Shown here: one piece after another, positions 1-9,553 of the stretch | Layout: each line of letters opens with the position of its first letter | How positions within the stretch are numbered: the first letter of the stretch is position 1 | Assembly (NCBI GenBank): GCA_016183655.1 | Contig: JACPEH010000012.1 | Location: 110,853 to 174,852, forward strand | DNA: 64,000 nt | Direction: 5' to 3' | Source: Rhodocyclales bacterium | Lineage (GTDB): Bacteria; Pseudomonadota; Gammaproteobacteria; Burkholderiales; Rhodocyclaceae | Translations under genes and position numbers: made by a program | The notes under the pieces: generated by a model | Database searches by the model: none | What the model saw: only the letters and a program-made list of their open reading frames with translations | What the model was told of the DNA's origin: nothing

Positions 1-319
1 CGTCGTCGGCAGCTTCCGCCGCGGCCACCTCGGCCTGCGCCGCGAGCAGCGCGATGTCGCCCTCGACGACGAAGGCGGTCGCGCTCTGCTCGGTCTCCGG
101 CATATCCTGCGCCACCTGCGCCATGCGCCACTGCGCCGGGATCGAATAGTCGCCGGCGTCTTCGTGCAGGGTGCCGTTCAACAGGCCGAACAACGTTGAC
201 TTGCCGGCGCCGTTGCGGCCGACCAGGCCGACCTTTTCGCCGGGATTGAGCGTGACGTTGGCGTTGTCGAGCAGCACCTTGGCGCCACGGCGCAGGACAA
301 CGTTCTTGAGGGTGATCAT
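1..319 (-). CDS. ABC-F family ATPase, N-terminal part (YheS-like)
   Basis: Partial gene: the start codon is at 319 on the minus strand and the gene runs off the left edge after about 106 codons. The visible N-terminus resembles soluble ABC-F ATPases of the YheS group. It has a strand-rich start, a P-loop GRNGAGKST in the context LVGRNGAGKSTLFGLL, and the phrase LLDNANVTLNPGEKVG that is typical of this family. ABC-F proteins have two fused nucleotide-binding domains and no membrane segment, and act on ribosomes. The second domain, linker and signature motifs lie outside the window, so assignment to YheS rather than Uup or EttA rests on N-terminal resemblance only. Confidence 0.8.
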   Translation of the reverse strand, partial: MITLKNVVLRRGAKVLLDNANVTLNPGEKVGLVGRNGAGKSTLFGLLNGTLHEDAGDYSIPAQWRMAQVAQDMPETEQSATAFVVEGDIALLAAQAEVAAAEAADD

Positions 320-431
320 GGGCGAGACTTTCCTGAGGGTCGCGCATGATAGCCGCCCGGAAGCCCCGACCCTACGAAAATTTCGCGCCGCGCCGGACCG
401 GCGCGACGATTACCCGAGTCGCCGGAGCAAA

Positions 432-623
432 TCAGGCGTCTGGCTTGACCTCGTCCGACGAGGTTTCGGCCGAGGATTCGCTGGCCGCATCGGCAGCTTC
501 CGGCTCGCCCTCACCGGCGGCGGCCGACTTGCCGGCGAGCTTCTGGCGGCGTTTCTCTTCCTGCTTGGCCTTCTTTGCCAGATCGCGCTGACGCTTTTCG
601 AATTGGTAGTTTGGTTTGGCCAT
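432..623 (-). CDS. small charged cytosolic protein, 63 aa, unknown function
   Basis: A 63-residue ORF beginning [19 protein letters not shown] chose the ATG at 623 because the 43 residues upstream in the same frame look like random GC-rich reading. The N-terminal half is Lys/Arg/Gln-rich and probably helical ([20 protein letters not shown]). The C-terminal half is acidic and Ala/Ser-rich, so it is likely disordered. Small proteins with this MAKPNYxFEKRxR start are familiar as conserved hypotheticals in betaproteobacteria. No catalytic motif, signal peptide or membrane segment is visible and no function can be assigned. It lies between the ABC-F gene (same strand) and the divergent yjdM-like gene. 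Confidence 0.6.
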   Translation of the reverse strand: MAKPNYQFEKRQRDLAKKAKQEEKRRQKLAGKSAAAGEGEPEAADAASESSAETSSDEVKPDA

Positions 624-725
624 GATCGTGAGGGCAGACAGTAGAAGGTTCCCATCTTGCCCGGATTTTCCGCCGCTGCCGAGCACTTCCTGCCGCCCGC
701 CAGCCGGAAGGGCATCCCGGCCGGC

Positions 726-734
726 TGCTATAAT
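726..734 (+). promoter_or_regulatory. extended -10 promoter element of yjdM-like gene
   Basis: TGCTATAAT at 726-734 is a perfect extended -10 (TGn plus TATAAT), 37 nt before the ATG at 772. No convincing -35 hexamer is visible, which is normal for extended -10 promoters. The same TGC-TAnAAT form recurs upstream of yebC and of the pigment operon. Confidence 0.6.
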
Positions 735-771
735 CAGTCCCCTGATTCCCATCCGCCCTCAGGAAGCCGCC

Positions 772-1116
772 ATGTCCACCACCCCACCCTGCCCACAATG
801 CACCCTGGAGAACACCTACCCGGACGGCGCCAACTACGTCTGCGCCGACTGCGGTTTCGAGTGGCCGGCAGCGGAAGCTGCCGCCGGTGCCGGTGACGAG
901 GGCCGCATCGTCCGCGACGCCAACGGCAACGTGCTGCAGGACGGCGACGCCGTGGTGCTGATCAAGGACCTGAAAGTGAAGGGTTCGTCGACGACGCTGA
1001 AGCAGGGCACCAAGGTGAAAAGCATCCGCCTCGTCGGTGATGGCGACCACGAGGTCGACTGCAAGATGGATGCCGGCAACTTCATGCTGAAGGCCTGTTT
1101 CCTGAAGAAGGCCTGA
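772..1116 (+). CDS. yjdM: zinc-ribbon alkylphosphonate utilization operon protein PhnA/YjdM
   Basis: A 114-residue protein, close to the usual length of the PhnA/YjdM family. The N-terminus has a CPQC-x(15+)-CADC zinc ribbon (residues about 6-31), and the C-terminal domain holds the [10 protein letters not shown] and [10 protein letters not shown] segments typical of the family, ending in the conserved CFLKKA-like tail. The ATG at 772 starts directly at the [10 protein letters not shown] consensus. The open reading frame extends upstream, but that part would precede the promoter. The family was named from the phn region of E. coli, yet it is widespread without phosphonate genes and its biochemical role is unsettled. 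None of the neighbours here are phosphonate genes. Confidence 0.88.
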   Translation: MSTTPPCPQCTLENTYPDGANYVCADCGFEWPAAEAAAGAGDEGRIVRDANGNVLQDGDAVVLIKDLKVKGSSTTLKQGTKVKSIRLVGDGDHEVDCKMDAGNFMLKACFLKKA

Positions 1117-1358
1117 ACCCGCTGCTGCTGCAGCGTCGGGGCGGAGTTGCAGCTTTCTGCGGCGGGCAAGGGCGCCGCCACGATGCGCAGCGCCCGGCGC
1201 GGCAAACCACCCGGCCGGGATTACGTCCGACCGCCTGAACCTCCGGCGCGGCCCCGTTTCTAACCTGACACGACTTCCGGCCATTGCCGCGCCCGCCGCC
1301 CATCATGCCGGCCGGCGGCGGCGAGACAATGGCGCGCGCCATTGCTCCCGGGCCGTCC

Positions 1359-1823
1359 ATGCACAACCATCCCGCCCACTCCATCGCTTCCGCGCCAATC
1401 CTCTGGCTGCTGGCGCTGAGCGCCCCCTTGTTCCAGGGCTGCAATACGCTGGCCGTGACCATGCTCGGCGTCGGCGCCAACATCGGCATCAGCCACCAGA
1501 TCAGCGGCTACGCGTCGAAAACCTTCGTCAGGCCGCTGCCGGACATTCTCGATGCCGCCGAGGCGGCGCTCGGCCTGATGGAGATCGGGGTATTCACGAT
1601 CGACGCGCATGGGGACAACCGCACGATCTGGGCCTATGCCGGCGATCTGTCGATCGAGATCGAGCTGGACGCACTGACGCCGACGACGACCCGCATGCGC
1701 GTCATCGCCCGGCGCAGCATCGGCGTCCTCGTCGATGCGTCGACCGCCCAGGCGATCACCCTGGAAACCGAAACGCAGCTGCGGCGCGCGCAGGCGGCAG
1801 CGAAGGCGCCCGCGCCGCCCTAG
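1359..1823 (+). CDS. putative lipoprotein, DUF3568-like
   Basis: About 154 residues from the ATG at 1359; an in-frame ATG at 1284 would add 25 unlikely residues. A hydrophobic segment ([15 protein letters not shown]) ends in a cysteine that could be lipidated, although the lipobox (LFQG-C) is imperfect. The mature part contains a glycine-rich stretch ([16 protein letters not shown]) followed by an alpha/beta region ([39 protein letters not shown]). This pattern of a short lipoprotein with a Gly-rich patch and a basic beta domain matches the DUF3568 type of small envelope proteins. Function is unknown. It is convergent with the HerA-like ATPase gene, whose stop lies within 4 nt. Confidence 0.6.
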   Translation: MHNHPAHSIASAPILWLLALSAPLFQGCNTLAVTMLGVGANIGISHQISGYASKTFVRPLPDILDAAEAALGLMEIGVFTIDAHGDNRTIWAYAGDLSIEIELDALTPTTTRMRVIARRSIGVLVDASTAQAITLETETQLRRAQAAAKAPAPP

Positions 1824-3367
1824 CCGGCCCGTCGGCGCGACGCAGCGAGCGACGGCCGGTCAGCGCCGGCGAGGATCGACCCGAGCACGCCGCGAATGAT
1901 CTCGCGGCCGACCTGCGAGCCGATGGCGCGGGCGGCACTCTTCACCGCCGCTTCGAGCACGCCTTCGCGGCCGCGGGCAGGGGTTCTGCCGGCAGGCTTG
2001 GCGCCGCCGAAGATGCTGCCGAGGCCGTCGAGGAAGCCGCCGCCGGACGGCGCAGCGGCGTCTGCGGCCGGCGCCGGTTCGGCCTGCGCCGCGTCCGTGC
2101 GCGCCTTCAGCTTCTCGTAGGCCGATTCGCGGTCTTCCGCCTTTTCATAGACGCCATAGACCAGCGAGCCGGCGACCACCGCCTGCCGCTCGTCGGCTGA
2201 CAGCGGCCCGATCCGCGACGCCGGCGGCAGGATGAACGCGCGTTCGACGACGTTCGGCCGCCCCTTCTCGTCGAGGAAGGACACCAGCGCCTCGCCGACG
2301 CCGAGTTCGGTGATCGCCGCCGCCGCGTCGAAGGCCGGGTTGGCCCGGAGAGTCTCGGCGGCGGTCTTCACCGCCTTCTGGTCGCGCGGCGTGAAGGCCC
2401 GCAGCGCATGCTGGACGCGGTTGCCGAGCTGGCCGAGCACCTTGTCCGGAATGTCGAGCGGGTTCTGCGAAATGAAATAGACGCCGACGCCCTTCGAGCG
2501 GATCAGCCGCACCACCTGCTCGATCTTCTCCAGCAGCGCCGGCGGCGCCTCGCTGAACAGCAGGTGCGCCTCGTCGAAGAAGAAGACCAGCTTCGGCTTC
2601 TCCAGATCGCCGACTTCCGGCAACTGCTCGAACAGCTCGGCGAGCAGCCAGAGCAGGAAAGTCGAATAAAGCCGCGGACTCGACATCAGCTTGTCGGCGG
2701 CGAGGATGTTGACGACGCCCTTGCCGTCGACGGTCTGCATCAGGTCAGCGATATCGAGCATCGGCTCGCCGAAAAAGGCCTCGCCGCCCTGCTCGCCCAG
2801 GGTCAGCAGCGCCCGCTGGATGGCGCCGATCGACGCTGCCGAGACGTTGCCGTACTCGGTGGTAAAGGATTTCGCGTTCTCGCCGACGTGCTGCACCATC
2901 GCGCGCAGGTCCTTGAGGTCGAGCAGCAGCAGGCCCTGGTCGTCGGCGATCTTGAACACCAGCTGCAACACGCCGGCCTGCGTGTCGTTGAGGTTGAGCA
3001 GGCGCGCCAGCAGGATCGGCCCCATGTCCGAGATGGTCGCCCGTACCGGGTGACCGCCCTCGCCGAAGACATCCCAGAACGCCGCCGGGAACTTCGCCGG
3101 CGCCCAGTCGGCGACGCCGAGCGATTTCAGGCGCTCGGCCAGCTTAGGCGATTCGACGCCGGCGGCGGCGATGCCGGAAAGGTCGCCTTTCACGTCGGCC
3201 ATGAACACCGGCACGCCGATCGCCGAGAAGCGCTCGGCGAGGACCTGCAGCGTGATCGTCTTGCCGGTGCCGGTGGCGCCGGTGATCAGGCCGTGGCGGT
3301 TGGCCAGTGCGGGCAGGAGAGCGAGATCGGTGCCCGCATGACGGGCGATGACGAGGGGCTGAACCAT
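1820..3367 (-). CDS. HerA-like ATPase, DUF853 (YjgR family)
   Basis: A 515-residue P-loop ATPase. Walker A is GATGTGKT at residues 30-37 and the Walker B-like [10 protein letters not shown] is in the middle of the protein. Other segments such as [29 protein letters not shown] and [30 protein letters not shown] match the DUF853/YjgR group, a HerA/FtsK-related hexameric motor family. The C-terminal 90 residues are Ala/Pro/Gly-rich with [14 protein letters not shown] and probably flexible. I chose the ATG at 3367 (MVQPL) because the reading frame upstream overlaps the divergent yebC promoter and lacks family resemblance. Cytoplasmic; the substrate is unknown. Confidence 0.85.
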   Translation of the reverse strand: MVQPLVIARHAGTDLALLPALANRHGLITGATGTGKTITLQVLAERFSAIGVPVFMADVKGDLSGIAAAGVESPKLAERLKSLGVADWAPAKFPAAFWDVFGEGGHPVRATISDMGPILLARLLNLNDTQAGVLQLVFKIADDQGLLLLDLKDLRAMVQHVGENAKSFTTEYGNVSAASIGAIQRALLTLGEQGGEAFFGEPMLDIADLMQTVDGKGVVNILAADKLMSSPRLYSTFLLWLLAELFEQLPEVGDLEKPKLVFFFDEAHLLFSEAPPALLEKIEQVVRLIRSKGVGVYFISQNPLDIPDKVLGQLGNRVQHALRAFTPRDQKAVKTAAETLRANPAFDAAAAITELGVGEALVSFLDEKGRPNVVERAFILPPASRIGPLSADERQAVVAGSLVYGVYEKAEDRESAYEKLKARTDAAQAEPAPAADAAAPSGGGFLDGLGSIFGGAKPAGRTPARGREGVLEAAVKSAARAIGSQVGREIIRGVLGSILAGADRPSLAASRRRAG

Positions 3368-3384
3368 GGGAAAAACCTTGCCTG

Positions 3385-3393
3385 TGCTAGAAT
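3385..3393 (+). promoter_or_regulatory. extended -10 promoter element of yebC
   Basis: TGCTAGAAT at 3385-3393 forms an extended -10 in the 67-bp gap between the divergent HerA-like ATPase gene and yebC, 41 nt upstream of the yebC ATG. A weak TTGCCT lies close upstream (3378-3383), too near to act as a -35 for this hexamer. Confidence 0.5.
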
Positions 3394-3434
3394 TCGCCGA
3401 TTCTATCAACACTTTGCAGCAGCCGAGGTACAGC

Positions 3435-4160
3435 ATGGCCGGACACTCCAAATGGGCCAACATCCAGCACCGCAAGGGTCGTCAGGACGAGAAGCGCGGT
3501 GCGGCGTTTTCCAAGATCGCCAAGGAAATCACCGTCGCCGCCAAGATGAGCGGCGGCGACCCTTCCTTCAACCCGCGCCTGCGCGTCGCCATCGACAAGG
3601 CGAAGGCGGTCAACATGCCCAAGGACAAGATCGACACCGCGATCAAGAAGGGTACCGGCGAACTTGAGGGCGTCGATTACGTCGAGATCCGCTACGAGGG
3701 TTATGGCATCGGCGGCGCCGCAGTGATGGTCGACTGCCTGACCGACAACAAGACGCGCACCGTCGCCGAAGTCCGCCACGCCTTCAACAAGTACGGCGGC
3801 AACATGGGCACCGACGGCTGCGTCGCCTTCCAGTTCAAGCACTGCGGCCAGTTGCTGTTCGCCCCCGGCACCGACGAGGCAAAGCTGATGGACGCGGCGA
3901 TCGAGGCCGGCGCCGAGGACGTGCTGACCAACGACGACGGCTCGATCGAAGTCATCACCCCGCCCGGCGACTACCTGAACGTCAAGGAAGCGCTGGAAGC
4001 CGGCGGCTTCACGGCGGAATTCGGCCAGGTCACGATGAAGGCCGAGAACGAGACCGAACTTTCCGGCGAGGACGGCGTCAGGATGCAGAAGCTGCTCGAC
4101 GTGCTCGAAGCGCTCGACGACGTGCAGGAGGTTTACACCAGCGTCGTCATCGAGGAATGA
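3435..4160 (+). CDS. yebC: YebC/PmpR family protein
   Basis: A 241-residue protein of the usual YebC length. It begins with the family hallmark [22 protein letters not shown] and contains [22 protein letters not shown] and [14 protein letters not shown]; the C-terminus is acidic ([10 protein letters not shown]). The start at 3435 is set by the conserved MAGHSKW and a GAGGTA Shine-Dalgarno a few bases upstream. YebC/PmpR proteins are described as DNA-binding regulators, and more recently as ribosome-associated factors that relieve proline stalling. In many genomes yebC sits next to ruvCAB; here it is 1.6 kb upstream of ruvC, with a DMT transporter and a hemerythrin gene in between. Confidence 0.95.
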   Translation: MAGHSKWANIQHRKGRQDEKRGAAFSKIAKEITVAAKMSGGDPSFNPRLRVAIDKAKAVNMPKDKIDTAIKKGTGELEGVDYVEIRYEGYGIGGAAVMVDCLTDNKTRTVAEVRHAFNKYGGNMGTDGCVAFQFKHCGQLLFAPGTDEAKLMDAAIEAGAEDVLTNDDGSIEVITPPGDYLNVKEALEAGGFTAEFGQVTMKAENETELSGEDGVRMQKLLDVLEALDDVQEVYTSVVIEE

Positions 4161-4183
4161 GCTGAACCCTGACCAACCCGGAG

Positions 4184-4207
4184 AAGCGGCGCCCCGGCGC
4201 CGCTTTT
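4184..4207 (+). terminator. intrinsic terminator after yebC
   Basis: AAGCGGCGC (4184-4192) and GCGCCGCTT (4197-4205) form a 9-bp perfect stem with a CCCG loop, followed by TTTTCATTT. It lies 24 nt after the yebC stop. Confidence 0.8.
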
Positions 4208-4240
4208 CATTTGCCGAGACCGTTTCCACCTTCACCCCGC

Positions 4241-5095
4241 ATGCTGCTGAAGATCGCCCCCTTCCTGTTCGTCTTCCTGTGGAGCACCGGCTTCATCGGC
4301 GCCAAGTACGGGCTGCCGTACGCCGACCCGCTGTCCTTCCTGCTCGTCCGCTACGGCTTCGTGATCGGGCTGATGACGCTGCTGGCGCTGGCGACCCGGG
4401 CGCCGTGGCCGACCGACGCCCGGCGCTGGTTCCACATCGGCGTCTCCGGCGTGCTGGTGCATGCCTTCTACCTCGGCGGCGTCTTCGTCGCGATCGGCCA
4501 CGGACTGCCGGCCGGGATCACCGCGCTGGTGGTCGGCATGCAGCCGCTGCTGACCGCCTTCGGCGCCGGCGCCTTCCTCGGCGAAAAGGTGACGCCACGG
4601 CAATGGGGCGGGCTGGCGCTCGGCTTCGTCGGCGTCTTTCTCGTCGTCTCGGGAAAATTCAGCGCCGATGCGCCGCTCGGCGCGATGCTGATCCCGGCCG
4701 TCGTCGCGCTGCTGGCGATCACCGCCGGCACGCTCTACCAGAAGCGCTTCTGCCCGAGCTTCGACCTGCGCACCGGCTCGGTCATCCAGTTCCTGCCGAC
4801 GGCGGCGCTGACCGCGCTGGCGATCGCGCTGTTCGGCGAATTCCGCGTTGCGTGGGAACCGCAGTTCGTCTTCGCACTCGGCTGGCTGGTGCTGGTGCTG
4901 TCGCTCGGCGCGGTCAGCCTCTTGAACCTGCTGATCCGCTCCGGCAGCGCGGTCAACGTCGCCAGCCTGTTCTACCTGACGCCGCCGACGACGGCGCTGG
5001 TCGCCTGGCTGCTGTTCGGCGAGACGCTGTCCGGCACCGCACTCGCCGGCATGGCGCTGGCGGTGGGCGGCGTCTGGCTGGCGCGCAAGACTTGA
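4241..5095 (+). CDS. DMT superfamily transporter (EamA, two repeats)
   Basis: A 284-residue integral membrane protein with about ten hydrophobic segments arranged as two EamA repeats. The first starts at PFLFVFLWSTGFIGAKYGL; the second covers the C-terminal half ending GTALAGMALAVGGVWLARK. The motif FLWSTGFIGAK, GITALVVGMQPLLTA and LGEKVTPRQWGGLALGFVGVFLV are typical of drug/metabolite exporters such as RhtA- or YdcZ-like permeases. I use the ATG at 4241; an upstream in-frame TTG at 4211 would lie in the terminator tail of yebC. Substrate cannot be predicted. It is convergent with the hemerythrin gene, whose stop lies within 5 nt. Confidence 0.85.
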   Translation: MLLKIAPFLFVFLWSTGFIGAKYGLPYADPLSFLLVRYGFVIGLMTLLALATRAPWPTDARRWFHIGVSGVLVHAFYLGGVFVAIGHGLPAGITALVVGMQPLLTAFGAGAFLGEKVTPRQWGGLALGFVGVFLVVSGKFSADAPLGAMLIPAVVALLAITAGTLYQKRFCPSFDLRTGSVIQFLPTAALTALAIALFGEFRVAWEPQFVFALGWLVLVLSLGAVSLLNLLIRSGSAVNVASLFYLTPPTTALVAWLLFGETLSGTALAGMALAVGGVWLARKT

Positions 5096-5099
5096 AGAG

Positions 5100-5621
5100 T
5101 TACCCGGCGTAGAGCGGGTAGAGCGTCGCTTCCTCGCGCCGGATGCGCTCGACCAGCACCTTGCCGACGCCGGCCAGCTCCTCGCCGAACTCGGTGGCCC
5201 GCTCCGGATGCGCCGCCAGATCGCGATACTTGCCGAGGAAATCGACGACGGCGCGGCCGATGCCGTCCATCTCGTGCCGGAATTCGTGGATCAGCGCACG
5301 GCTGGCGGCGTCGTCGACCAGCGCGTGCTGGAGGTAGACGTAGAGGCGGATGTTCTCGGTCAGCAGATGGCTCTGCAGCGCGACGCGGAACTCCTCCAGC
5401 CGGGCGGCGGCGGCGACGACGTCGCCACGTACCGCAGCCACGCTGGTTTCGCTGAACAGCTTGAGCAGCACCTGATGGTCGGCGGTGAGCTTGCCGATCA
5501 GATCCGGGTGGTAATGGATGCCGGTCCCCGGCGCAGCACTTTCCTGCGCAGGCGTCTCGGCGACGGCAAGGGCAGGCGCCGCCTGCTCGCGCTTGCCGAA
5601 CAACAGATCGAACAAAAACAT
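5100..5621 (-). CDS. hemerythrin-like HHE domain protein
   Basis: A 173-residue protein. After a short N-terminal extension rich in Ala/Pro, residues about 40-170 form a four-helix hemerythrin-type domain. The candidate iron ligands are in order: ADHQVLLKLF (His), SHLLTENIRLYVYLQ (His/Glu), IHEFRHEMDGIG (two His) and RREEATLYPLY (Glu). Such proteins bind a di-iron centre and handle O2, NO or redox signals; the exact role is unknown. A strong GGGAGGGG Shine-Dalgarno precedes the ATG at 5621. The FNR-like box at 5683-5696 lies about 70 bp upstream of the start codon, which fits low-oxygen control (inference). Confidence 0.8.
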   Translation of the reverse strand: MFLFDLLFGKREQAAPALAVAETPAQESAAPGTGIHYHPDLIGKLTADHQVLLKLFSETSVAAVRGDVVAAAARLEEFRVALQSHLLTENIRLYVYLQHALVDDAASRALIHEFRHEMDGIGRAVVDFLGKYRDLAAHPERATEFGEELAGVGKVLVERIRREEATLYPLYAG

Positions 5622-5682
5622 GGAACCCCTCCCGTACCGATATTTGTGCGCTGCACACTAAACCCTACAAGTTGTACGGTCT

Positions 5683-5696
5683 TTAATTCGCATCAA
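5683..5696 (-). promoter_or_regulatory. FNR/Anr-type box upstream of hemerythrin gene
   Basis: TTAAT-TCGC-ATCAA read on the plus strand differs at one position from the FNR consensus TTGAT-N4-ATCAA. It is in the 125-bp gap between hemerythrin (minus) and ruvC (plus). Its centre is about 68 bp upstream of the hemerythrin start codon, so a class II activating position at -41.5 would put transcription start near 5648. A match this short can occur by chance. Confidence 0.45.
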
Positions 5697-5733
5697 ATTC
5701 GCGAAACCGGCACGACAGCCCCCGGCGCCCCCG

Positions 5734-5739
5734 TAAAAT
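5734..5739 (+). promoter_or_regulatory. -10 hexamer of ruvC, start-proximal
   Basis: TAAAAT at 5734-5739 lies 7 nt before the ATG at 5747. A transcript starting 6-8 nt downstream of this hexamer would have almost no 5' leader. It overlaps the alternative ATG at 5738, which therefore could not be translated from this promoter. No clear -35 is seen. Confidence 0.4.
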
Positions 5740-5746
5740 GACGTCC

Positions 5747-6316
5747 ATGCCGCCATCCGCCCCAGCCTCCCCCGCTCCGCTGCGCCTGCTCGGCATCGAC
5801 CCCGGCCTGCGCATCACCGGCTTCGGCGTCGTCGATGCGCAAGGCAGCAAGCTCGCCTACGTCGCCAGCGGCTGCATCCGCACCGACCAGAAGATGGAAC
5901 TGCCGGAGCGGCTGGGCGTCATCTGCCGCGGCATCGCCGAGATCGTCGCCACCTACGCGCCGGCGCAGGCGGCGATCGAAGAGGTCTTCCTGAACAAGAA
6001 CCCGTGGTCCACGCTGCTGCTCGGCCAAGCGCGCGGCGCCGCGATCGGCGCACTGGTCGGCGCCGGGCTGCCGGTGGCCGAATACGGCACGATGCAGATC
6101 AAGCAGGCGGTGGTCGGCCACGGCCGCGCCACCAAGGAGCAGGTGCAGCACATGGTGCGCCGGCTGCTGTCGCTGCCCGGCGAACCCTCGCCCGACGCCG
6201 CCGACGCGCTCGCCTGCGCCATTGCCCACGCCCATGGCGGGCAGGGCCTCGGCGCGCTATCCTCTGCCGGTCGCCGCAAGAGCGGCCGCCTCACCTCACT
6301 GAGCGAACTGAAATGA
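5747..6316 (+). CDS. ruvC: Holliday junction resolvase RuvC
   Basis: A 189-residue endodeoxyribonuclease that cuts Holliday junctions with the RuvAB motor. The RNase H-like fold shows [15 protein letters not shown] with catalytic Asp18, [23 protein letters not shown] with Glu78, and [17 protein letters not shown] with Asp150 and Asp153; the C-terminal tail is basic and Ser-rich. Two ATGs are possible, 5738 and 5747. I prefer 5747 because 5738 overlaps the -10 hexamer and the residues in between are not conserved. The stop overlaps the ruvA start (ATGA), so the two are translationally coupled. Confidence 0.95.
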   Translation: MPPSAPASPAPLRLLGIDPGLRITGFGVVDAQGSKLAYVASGCIRTDQKMELPERLGVICRGIAEIVATYAPAQAAIEEVFLNKNPWSTLLLGQARGAAIGALVGAGLPVAEYGTMQIKQAVVGHGRATKEQVQHMVRRLLSLPGEPSPDAADALACAIAHAHGGQGLGALSSAGRRKSGRLTSLSELK

Positions 6317-6894
6317 TCGGACGCCTCACCGGCACCCTTGCCGCCAAGAACCCGCCGCAGATCCTGGTCGACGTCAATGGCGTCGGCTACGAGGTCGACG
6401 TGCCGATGAGCACCTTCTACAACCTGCCCGCCGCCGGCGACAAGGTGACGCTGCTCACCCACCATGCGGTGCGCGAGGACGGCCATTTCCTCTACGGCTT
6501 CGGCAGCGAGGCCGAGCGCTTCGCCTTCCGTCAGTTGCTGAAGATTTCCGGCGTCGGCGCCCGCACCGCGCTGTCGGTGCTCTCCGGCCTGTCCGTGGCC
6601 GACCTCGCGCACGCGGTGGCGATGCAGGAGGCCGGCCGCCTGACCAAGGTGCCGGGGATCGGCAAGAAGACCGCCGAACGCCTGCTGCTCGAACTGAAGG
6701 GCAAGCTCGCCGACGCCGTGCCGACCGCGATCGCCACGGCTGCCGCCGGCGACAGCCGCCACGACATCCTCAACGCGCTGCTGGCGCTCGGCTACAACGA
6801 GCGCGAGGCGCAGTCGGCGATGAAGCCGCTGCCGGCCGACATCGGCACCTCCGACGGCATCCGCCTGGCGCTGAAGTCGCTCTCCAAGGCATAG
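6313..6894 (+). CDS. ruvA: Holliday junction branch migration protein RuvA
   Basis: A 193-residue protein with the three RuvA domains: an N-terminal OB fold (MIGRLTGTL...[28 protein letters not shown]), a helix-hairpin-helix region ([39 protein letters not shown]), and a C-terminal UBA-like domain ([19 protein letters not shown]) that contacts RuvB. It binds four-way junctions and loads the RuvB hexamers. The ATG overlaps the ruvC stop by 4 nt. Unlike the common arrangement, ruvB does not follow directly but comes after a membrane protein gene. Confidence 0.96.
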   Translation: MIGRLTGTLAAKNPPQILVDVNGVGYEVDVPMSTFYNLPAAGDKVTLLTHHAVREDGHFLYGFGSEAERFAFRQLLKISGVGARTALSVLSGLSVADLAHAVAMQEAGRLTKVPGIGKKTAERLLLELKGKLADAVPTAIATAAAGDSRHDILNALLALGYNEREAQSAMKPLPADIGTSDGIRLALKSLSKA

Positions 6895-6902
6895 GCGAAA
6901 CG

Positions 6903-7973
6903 ATGCAGCCACGTCATACGCAATACGCCCAGTTCGCCATCGTCGCCGCGTTGATCGTCGGCTGCATCGCCGTGTTGCTGCCCTTCGTCGGCACGCTGCT
7001 GTTCGCCCTCGTCATTGCGACAACGACCTGGCCGCTCTACGCCCGCCTGCTGGCGCTGCTGCGCCAGCGGCACACGCTGGCCGCGCTGATCATGGCGCTG
7101 CTGCTGGTCGTGTTGCTGGCGATCCCGATGAGCCTGCTCTCGGGCAACCTGGCCGGCAGCATCGACATGGTCACGCAGCACCTGCGCCCGCTGATCGAGA
7201 ACGGCCTACCGGCCGATCCGCCGCAGTGGCTCGTCCGCCTGCCGCTGGTCGGCGGCGCCATCGAGGAGTACTGGCACACGCTCGCGGCCAGCCGCGAGGA
7301 ACTGAACAGCCTGCTGCAGCAGTTCGTCGACCCGGCGCGCAAGCTGGCGCTGACGGCGGTGAAGATTTCCGCGCAGGGCCTGCTGCAGCTGCTGCTGGTG
7401 ATCTTCTTCGTCTTCTTCATCTTCCGCGACGCGCACAGCTACGGCAACGCGCTGCTGACCGCCGCGCGCAAGCTCGGCGGCCCGCTCGGCGAGCGCATGC
7501 TCAAGCTCGCCCGCAACACGATCACCGGCGTCATGGTCGGCATCATCGGCACGGCGGCGGCGCAGGCAGTGGTCGGCATGATCGGCTACCTGATCGCCGG
7601 CGTCCCCGGCGTGATGATGCTGACCTTCGCCACCTTCATCTTCGCCATGGTGCCGGTGATCGGCCCGACGCTGATCTGGGGCGGCGCCGCCTTCTGGCTC
7701 TACGGGCAGGGGCAGACCGGCTGGGCGGTGTTCATGCTGCTCTGGGGCATGCTCGGCATCTCCAGCGTCGACAACTTCATCAAGCCCATCCTCATTTCGC
7801 GCACGGCGGCGCAGCCGCTGCTGCTGATCATCGTCGGCGTCTTCGGCGGCGTGCTGGTGTTCGGCTTCATCGGCATCTTCCTCGGGCCGACGCTGCTGGC
7901 GCTCGGCCAGACGCTGATCCGCGAGTGGATCGCCGACAAGGCGGCCGACCTCAACTACTCCGAGCCGACGTAG
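6903..7973 (+). CDS. AI-2E family transporter (UPF0118)
   Basis: A 356-residue membrane protein of the AI-2E transporter/PerM superfamily. It has about eight hydrophobic segments, with a hydrophilic stretch at residues about 85-150 between TM3 and TM4. Conserved family segments are visible: FFVFFIFRDAHSYGNAL, GIIGTAAAQAVVGMIGYLIAGVPG, MVPVIGPTLIWGGAAFWLY and SSVDNFIKPILIS. Members export signals, ions or other small molecules; the AI-2 connection should not be assumed here. It starts 8 nt after ruvA, and its TAG stop overlaps the -10 hexamer proposed for ruvB, so it appears to be part of the ruvCA operon. Confidence 0.88.
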   Translation: MQPRHTQYAQFAIVAALIVGCIAVLLPFVGTLLFALVIATTTWPLYARLLALLRQRHTLAALIMALLLVVLLAIPMSLLSGNLAGSIDMVTQHLRPLIENGLPADPPQWLVRLPLVGGAIEEYWHTLAASREELNSLLQQFVDPARKLALTAVKISAQGLLQLLLVIFFVFFIFRDAHSYGNALLTAARKLGGPLGERMLKLARNTITGVMVGIIGTAAAQAVVGMIGYLIAGVPGVMMLTFATFIFAMVPVIGPTLIWGGAAFWLYGQGQTGWAVFMLLWGMLGISSVDNFIKPILISRTAAQPLLLIIVGVFGGVLVFGFIGIFLGPTLLALGQTLIREWIADKAADLNYSEPT

Positions 7974-7976
7974 AAT
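7971..7976 (+). promoter_or_regulatory. -10 hexamer of ruvB, start-proximal
   Basis: TAGAAT at 7971-7976, including the stop codon of the AI-2E gene, with exactly 6 nt to the ruvB ATG at 7983. No Shine-Dalgarno fits in this space. It suggests a leaderless ruvB transcript in addition to any read-through from ruvCA. Confidence 0.4.
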
Positions 7977-7982
7977 CGCGCC

Positions 7983-9038
<1,056 letters not shown>

Positions 9039-9052
9039 AAAGGCCAGCGACG

Positions 9053-9484
9053 ATGCAGCAACTCCTCGGCGGCTACCTGTGGATTCTGCAAAGCGACGAC
9101 GCCCTGCTCCTCGGGCTGATCATCTTTTCCTCCGGCGTCGGCATCGGCGCCGCAGTCATCCAGATCAACTCGATCGTCAGCCGGCAGGCCAACGACGCGG
9201 TCACCTCGGTGATCACCTGGATGCTGCTGCTAGCCTTCTCGCTGAGCGCGATCTACTACCTGTGGCACAGCTCGGCGAACGTGATCATTCCGCTGCTGAT
9301 CGGCACGCTGGCGCTCAGCTCGGCGGCCGGCCTGGCGGTGTCGCTCAACGCCCGCAAACGCCTCGCCGAGGTCGCCGCTGCCCGCCGCCAGCCCAACGAC
9401 GAGACCTTGCTGCAGGACTATCAGGTGCTGCGCACCGCCAGCGCGCTGCGCAAGCGCCTGCGCCTCGCCCGCCAGCAGCGCTGA
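9053..9484 (+). CDS. small membrane protein, 143 aa, unknown
   Basis: A 143-residue protein starting at the ATG at 9053, 14 nt after ruvB. Three hydrophobic segments are visible: LLLGLIIFSSGVGIGAAVI, VITWMLLLAFSLSAIYYLW, and VIIPLLIGTLALSSAAGLAV. A basic, helical C-terminal tail of about 45 residues follows (ARKRLAEVAAARRQ..., ALRKRLRLARQQR). The topology suggests an inner-membrane protein with a cytoplasmic tail. I do not recognise the family. Position suggests co-transcription with ruvB, but no functional link can be drawn. Confidence 0.6.
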   Translation: MQQLLGGYLWILQSDDALLLGLIIFSSGVGIGAAVIQINSIVSRQANDAVTSVITWMLLLAFSLSAIYYLWHSSANVIIPLLIGTLALSSAAGLAVSLNARKRLAEVAAARRQPNDETLLQDYQVLRTASALRKRLRLARQQR

Positions 9485-9510
9485 GGTTTGGCTGCGCCGA
9501 GTCGGTCACA

Positions 9511-9535
9511 CAATTGTTGCATTTCGCAACGATTG
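9511..9535 (+). promoter_or_regulatory. dyad operator upstream of the sensor kinase gene
   Basis: CAATTGTTGC (9511-9520) and GCAACGATTG (9526-9535) form an inverted repeat with 9 of 10 positions matching and a 5-nt ATTTC spacer. The core reads GTTGC-N5-GCAAC. It lies 18-43 bp upstream of the kinase ATG at 9554. The size and symmetry fit a site for a dimeric Fis-type helix-turn-helix, such as the one at the C-terminus of the partner regulator (inference). Confidence 0.5.
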
Positions 9536-9553
9536 CGTGAAGAATAGCGGCCC

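Noticed and set aside
5738..5740. Upstream ATG as the ruvC start
   Set aside because: It overlaps the TAAAAT hexamer, and the three extra residues are not part of the conserved RuvC N-terminus. The difference is minor and not fully settled.
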